DNA of 9,974 nt, from the NCBI GenBank assembly GCA_001805845.1, contig MHHA01000001.1, positions 1-9,974 on the forward strand, in the 5' to 3' direction. Below are positions 7,007 to 9,974 of the stretch, in pieces. The stretch's first letter is position 1. Every line of letters starts with the position of its first letter. This stretch comes from Omnitrophica WOR_2 bacterium RIFCSPLOWO2_12_FULL_46_30 (GTDB lineage: Bacteria > Omnitrophota > Gorgyraeia > Gygaellales > UBA12090). The translations under genes and the position numbers were made by a program. Below the pieces are notes generated by a model, which saw only the letters and a program-made list of their open reading frames with translations, was not told where the DNA came from and did not search any database.

Positions 7007-9103
7007 ATGAATTTATTATGGATTGTGCCGTTTAGTTCTCTTCTGGCGCTGGGTTTTGTGATTTATCTCATCTTTAAAGTGGTCCTCCCCAAAGACCCAG
7101 GCACAGAGAAAATGCAGGAGATTGCCCGCTTTGTTTCCGAAGGCGCTTTTACTTATCTCAAGAGGCAATATTCAGTAGTGGCGGTATTCTTTGTCGTAGT
7201 TTTCTGTATCCTTTTATGGCTGGCATTAAAGGGGTATCTGGTTATCTTTGTGCCTTTTGCTTTTTTAAGCGGCGGATTTTTCTCAGGCCTATCGGGCTTT
7301 ATTGGTATGACTATTGCCACTAAAGCCTCCAGCCGCACTACAGCCAGCGCCAGAAATAGCCTGAATTCCGCTTTGCGGGTGGCCTTTTCCGCGGGAAGCG
7401 TTATGGGATTAACCGTAGTGGGCCTGGGATTATTAGATTTAAGTATCTGGTACTATCTTTTGGACTGGTATTATTCTGCGCATCCGCTGTCCATTGGCAC
7501 AGATAAAATCGCAGCGATTACCTCTACGATGCTTTGTTTTGGGATGGGAGCTTCAAGCCAGGCATTATTTGCCAGAGTTGGCGGCGGCATCTTTACCAAG
7601 GCCGCTGACGTAGGCGCTGACCTGGTGGGCAAGGTTGAGGCAGGCATCCCTGAGGATGATCCGCGAAACCCGGCAGTTATCGCGGATAATGTCGGAGATA
7701 ATGTCGGTGACGTTGCCGGAATGGGCGCAGACCTCTATGAATCCTATGTGGGTTCCATTGTGGCCACATCGGCCTTAGGCGTTGCCGCGGGCCTGGGTAT
7801 CGCGGGGGTTATTGTTCCGATGGCGCTCGCCGCAGTAGGCGTAGCGGCATCAATTATCGGGACATTCTTTGTGCAGACAAAAGAACAGGCATCTCAAGGG
7901 GCGCTGCTTGCAGCTTTACGCCGCGGGGTCTTCGTAAGCGCCGGGCTCATTGCGGCGGCGGCCTTTTTCTTAGTCAAATGGATATTAGGCGCGCAGAACT
8001 TAGGAATTTACTGGTCGGTAATTTCAGGATTATCCGCCGGCATAATCATCGGCGTAGCCACCGAGTATTTTACCTCTTCCCGCTACCGGCCAACCAAAAG
8101 AATCTCTGAGGCGGCTCTTACCGGCCCTGCCACCGTAATTATCAGCGGTATTTCCGTGGGTATGCTTTCAACAGTCGTTCCGGTTGTGCTGGTAGGGCTG
8201 GCGATACTTGTTTCATTTTATTCATCAGGAGGAGCGAACAATTTTAACTTAGGGCTCTACGGGATTGCAATTTCCGCGGTGGGCATGCTTTCAACTCTGG
8301 GCATTACCTTAGCTACCGATGCCTATGGGCCCATTGCGGATAATGCCGGAGGCAATGCCCAGATGTCGCACCAGCCGCCTGAGGTAAGAGAACGTACCGA
8401 TGCCTTAGATGCCCTGGGCAATACTACTGCCGCCACCGGCAAGGGCTTTGCCATTGGCTCTGCGGCTTTAACCGCCCTGGCCCTCATCGCCGCCTATAAG
8501 GACCAGGTATTTATCTTAGGCAAAGATTTAAAATTGGATATGCTGGATCCGCGCATACTCGTGGGTTTATTTCTCGGGGGGATGCTTCCCTATCTATTCT
8601 GTTCCCTAACTATGCAGGCAGTAGGACGAGCGGCAGGCAAAATTGTCATTGAAGTCCGGCGCCAGTTCAAAGAGATTATCGGCTTATTTGAGGGAAAGGC
8701 CAGGGCAGATTATACCCGATGCGTCCGCATCGCAACTGCCGCCGCCCAAAAGGAAATGATCGCTCCTTCGCTTCTCGCAATTTTGGCGCCGATTATTGTC
8801 GGGATGCTTCTTGGTGTTGAGGCCGGGGTGGGTTTGTTGACCGGGGCAACGGTTTCCGGATTTGTCCTGGCGATAATGATGGCGAATTCAGGAGGGGCCT
8901 GGGATAACGCCAAGAAATATATTGAAGAAGGAAATTTCGGCGGAAAGGGCTCGCCCAGCCATAAGGCGGCAGTGGTAGGAGATACGGTAGGCGACCCTTT
9001 TAAGGATACTGCAGGGCCTTCGTTAAATATTCTGATTAAATTAATGTCTATGGTTTCCATTGTTTTTGCCGGATTTATTGTTAAGCATACGTTGATGAAA
9101 TAA
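7007..9103 (+). CDS. hppA: K+-dependent ion-translocating membrane pyrophosphatase
   Basis: This 698-residue multi-span membrane protein (about 16 helices in the family) hydrolyses pyrophosphate and pumps Na+ or H+ out of the cytosol. The signature DVGADLVGKVE (201-211) is followed by EDDPRNPAVIADNVGDNVGD with its Mg-PPi-binding aspartates (217, 218, 227, 231, 235). Later acidic loops are ATDAYGPIADNAGGN (about 438-452) and DTVGDPFKDTAGP (659-671). GNTTAATGKG carries Ala475 and Gly478 where K+-independent enzymes have Lys and Thr, so this should be the K+-dependent class. Glu245 in GADLYESYVG occupies the position seen in K+-dependent Na+ and H+ pumps, one helical turn from that of plant-type H+ pumps, so the pumped ion is not settled. 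It is separated from purA by 61 bases containing heptamer repeats and is probably the last gene of the operon. Confidence 0.96.
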   Translation: MNLLWIVPFSSLLALGFVIYLIFKVVLPKDPGTEKMQEIARFVSEGAFTYLKRQYSVVAVFFVVVFCILLWLALKGYLVIFVPFAFLSGGFFSGLSGFIGMTIATKASSRTTASARNSLNSALRVAFSAGSVMGLTVVGLGLLDLSIWYYLLDWYYSAHPLSIGTDKIAAITSTMLCFGMGASSQALFARVGGGIFTKAADVGADLVGKVEAGIPEDDPRNPAVIADNVGDNVGDVAGMGADLYESYVGSIVATSALGVAAGLGIAGVIVPMALAAVGVAASIIGTFFVQTKEQASQGALLAALRRGVFVSAGLIAAAAFFLVKWILGAQNLGIYWSVISGLSAGIIIGVATEYFTSSRYRPTKRISEAALTGPATVIISGISVGMLSTVVPVVLVGLAILVSFYSSGGANNFNLGLYGIAISAVGMLSTLGITLATDAYGPIADNAGGNAQMSHQPPEVRERTDALDALGNTTAATGKGFAIGSAALTALALIAAYKDQVFILGKDLKLDMLDPRILVGLFLGGMLPYLFCSLTMQAVGRAAGKIVIEVRRQFKEIIGLFEGKARADYTRCVRIATAAAQKEMIAPSLLAILAPIIVGMLLGVEAGVGLLTGATVSGFVLAIMMANSGGAWDNAKKYIEEGNFGGKGSPSHKAAVVGDTVGDPFKDTAGPSLNILIKLMSMVSIVFAGFIVKHTLMK

Positions 9104-9107
9104 TTCA

Positions 9108-9140
9108 GATCCTTCCCCCGCAAAGAGCGGGGTCAGGATC
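9108..9140 (+). terminator. GC-rich hairpin just after hppA
   Basis: GATCCT (9108-9113) pairs with AGGATC (9135-9140), and CCCCGC (9116-9121) pairs with GCGGGG (9127-9132), with a 2x2 internal loop and an AAAGA apical loop. It starts 4 bases after the hppA stop. No U-tract follows directly, so it may protect the transcript 3' end or act with the next hairpin rather than terminate alone. Confidence 0.55.
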
Positions 9141-9174
9141 AAGGGAAAGTCTCATTAATGAGACTTTTCCTTGA
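9139..9174. terminator. Long near-perfect palindrome, likely bidirectional intrinsic terminator
   Basis: The arms pair over 18 positions from 9139/9174 to the centre at 9156/9157, with one G-T exception (9145/9168). The core GTCTCATTAATGAGAC (9149-9164) is perfect and is followed by TTTTCCTT (9165-9172) on the + strand. A further run of six T is at 9179-9184. It should end the operon transcript. Its right arm includes the first four bases of the downstream -35 box. Confidence 0.75.
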
Positions 9175-9198
9175 CAAATTTTTTGTTATGTATACAAT
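9171..9198 (+). promoter_or_regulatory. Sigma-70-type promoter for the PilJ-domain gene
   Basis: A perfect TTGACA -35 (9171-9176) is separated by 16 bases from TACAAT (9193-9198), one mismatch from consensus. TATACA at 9191-9196 is an alternative -10 but leaves only 14 bases. Transcription would start near 9205, giving a leader of about 55 bases. Confidence 0.8.
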
Positions 9199-9245
9199 AG
9201 CGGGAGCAAGTTTTAAAAACAAGATGCAGAAAGGGTTCCCAGAGA

Positions 9246-9251
9246 AAGGAG
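9246..9251 (+). promoter_or_regulatory. Consensus Shine-Dalgarno of the PilJ-domain gene
   Basis: AAGGAG lies 8 bases before ATG 9260, the best ribosome binding site in the window. It fixes the start of this gene, which is otherwise supported by the signal peptide that follows. Confidence 0.85.
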
Positions 9252-9259
9252 AAAGGGCG

Positions 9260-9974
9260 ATGAGAAAGTTTAGTTTTATTTTTTTAATATTAGCATTCGC
9301 GGCAAATATTTGTATTCCGGTAAGTTTTTCCGCACCGACCAATGAACAGTGGGGTATCATTATGAATCTTTCCGGCAGGCAGCGTATGCTCTCTCAGAAG
9401 ATGACCAAAGAAACGCTCTTGGCAACTGCCGGCATCAATGCCGAGGAAAACCGTAAAAATTTAAAAGAGACAATGGCTTTATTTGATAAGACCTTGAAAG
9501 GGCTGCGGGACGGCGATACCTCTTTGAATTTACCGCCCTGCGAGAATGAATCCGTCGTGGCACAGTTAGATAGAGTAAATCTGTTATATGATGAAATGAC
9601 TCCGTTATTAACTAAGGTAAGCGAAGGCGGGGTTCTTTCTCCGTACGAATTGCCGTCGTTAGCCAAACTCAATACGCCTATTTTAAATACTATGGATGCA
9701 GCGGTGAAAATGTTTGAGCAGGAGGCAGGTAAAGTTTTAACCAAGGATCCAACCCTGGCTTTGGTAATTAACCTTGCCGGTAAACAGCGAATGTTGACTC
9801 AGAAGATGTCTAAGGAGTCGCTTTTAAAGTATCTTAAGATAGACGATATTGCCAACGGTAAATTACTACGGGATACCAGCGCGCTCTTTGATAAAACCTT
9901 AAAAGGATTAAAAGACGGTGATAGCGAACTCGGACTCCCAAAGACCGATGACGCCGCTATCAAAGCCCAGTTAG
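9260..9974 (+). CDS. Secreted protein with tandem PilJ-type (NarX-like) sensory repeats, 3'-truncated
   Basis: The frame is open from ATG 9260 to the window end, giving 238 visible residues and no stop. Residues 1-25 form a classical signal peptide (MRK, hydrophobic core, cleavage after SFSA), so the product is exported. Two repeats follow with a 135-residue period. Residues 33-103 contain NLSGRQRMLSQKM and LFDKTLKGLRDGD; residues 168-238 contain NLAGKQRMLTQKM and LFDKTLKGLKDGD. The motif is typical of the type IV pili methyl-accepting chemotaxis transducer N-terminal (PilJ) domain, a helical bundle related to the ligand-binding region of NarX-type sensors. Whether a membrane helix, HAMP or signalling domain follows is not visible; it may be a free periplasmic binding protein or a receptor. 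It has its own promoter and terminator-separated unit, so it is regulated apart from the upstream operon. Confidence 0.88.
   Translation, partial: MRKFSFIFLILAFAANICIPVSFSAPTNEQWGIIMNLSGRQRMLSQKMTKETLLATAGINAEENRKNLKETMALFDKTLKGLRDGDTSLNLPPCENESVVAQLDRVNLLYDEMTPLLTKVSEGGVLSPYELPSLAKLNTPILNTMDAAVKMFEQEAGKVLTKDPTLALVINLAGKQRMLTQKMSKESLLKYLKIDDIANGKLLRDTSALFDKTLKGLKDGDSELGLPKTDDAAIKAQL

Noticed and set aside
8710..9123. Antisense frame opposite the hppA 3' end
   Set aside because: It overlaps conserved hppA motifs and the downstream hairpin and shows no protein features of its own.
9394..9744. Antisense frame opposite the PilJ-domain gene
   Set aside because: The + strand frame has a promoter, Shine-Dalgarno, signal peptide and domain repeats; the antisense frame has none.

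Overview
The window is a gene-dense bacterial segment with every recognisable gene on the + strand. Five genes are packed from base 1 to 9103 with junctions of 35, 10, -4, 10 and 61 bases and look like one transcription unit. A two-hairpin terminator region follows, then a strong sigma-70-type promoter driving a sixth gene that runs off the right edge. Gene content suggests an anaerobic, Gram-negative-type bacterium: a K+-dependent membrane pyrophosphatase, a homocitrate/Re-citrate synthase-like enzyme, a DUF1573-DsbD fusion and an exported PilJ protein. An uncultured lineage such as Omnitrophota would fit, but that placement is inference from gene style and is not shown by any marker here.

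Layout: (1) 1-1386, 3-phosphoglycerate dehydrogenase (serA), missing its N-terminus. (2) 1422-2615, a DUF1573 domain fused to a DsbD/CcdA-type membrane electron carrier. (3) 2626-4428, an exported UshA-like protein whose phosphatase metal ligands are nearly all replaced, followed by two thioredoxin-fold modules that have both lost CxxC. (4) 4425-5663, a homocitrate/Re-citrate synthase-like acyltransferase, overlapping gene 3 by ATGA. (5) 5674-6945, adenylosuccinate synthetase (purA). (6) 7007-9103, membrane pyrophosphatase (hppA). (7) 9104-9259, two adjacent hairpins, then a promoter whose -35 box lies in the arm of the second. (8) 9260 to the end, a secreted protein with at least two PilJ-type repeats.

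Genes 1, 4 and 5 are serine, (homo)citrate and AMP biosynthesis. HppA uses pyrophosphate released by biosynthesis to pump ions. Genes 2 and 3 form a probable cell-envelope thiol-redox pair inside this housekeeping operon; they are the least explained part of the window. Two clusters of 7-base tandem repeats, one inside the signal peptide of gene 3 and one just before hppA, are also unusual.
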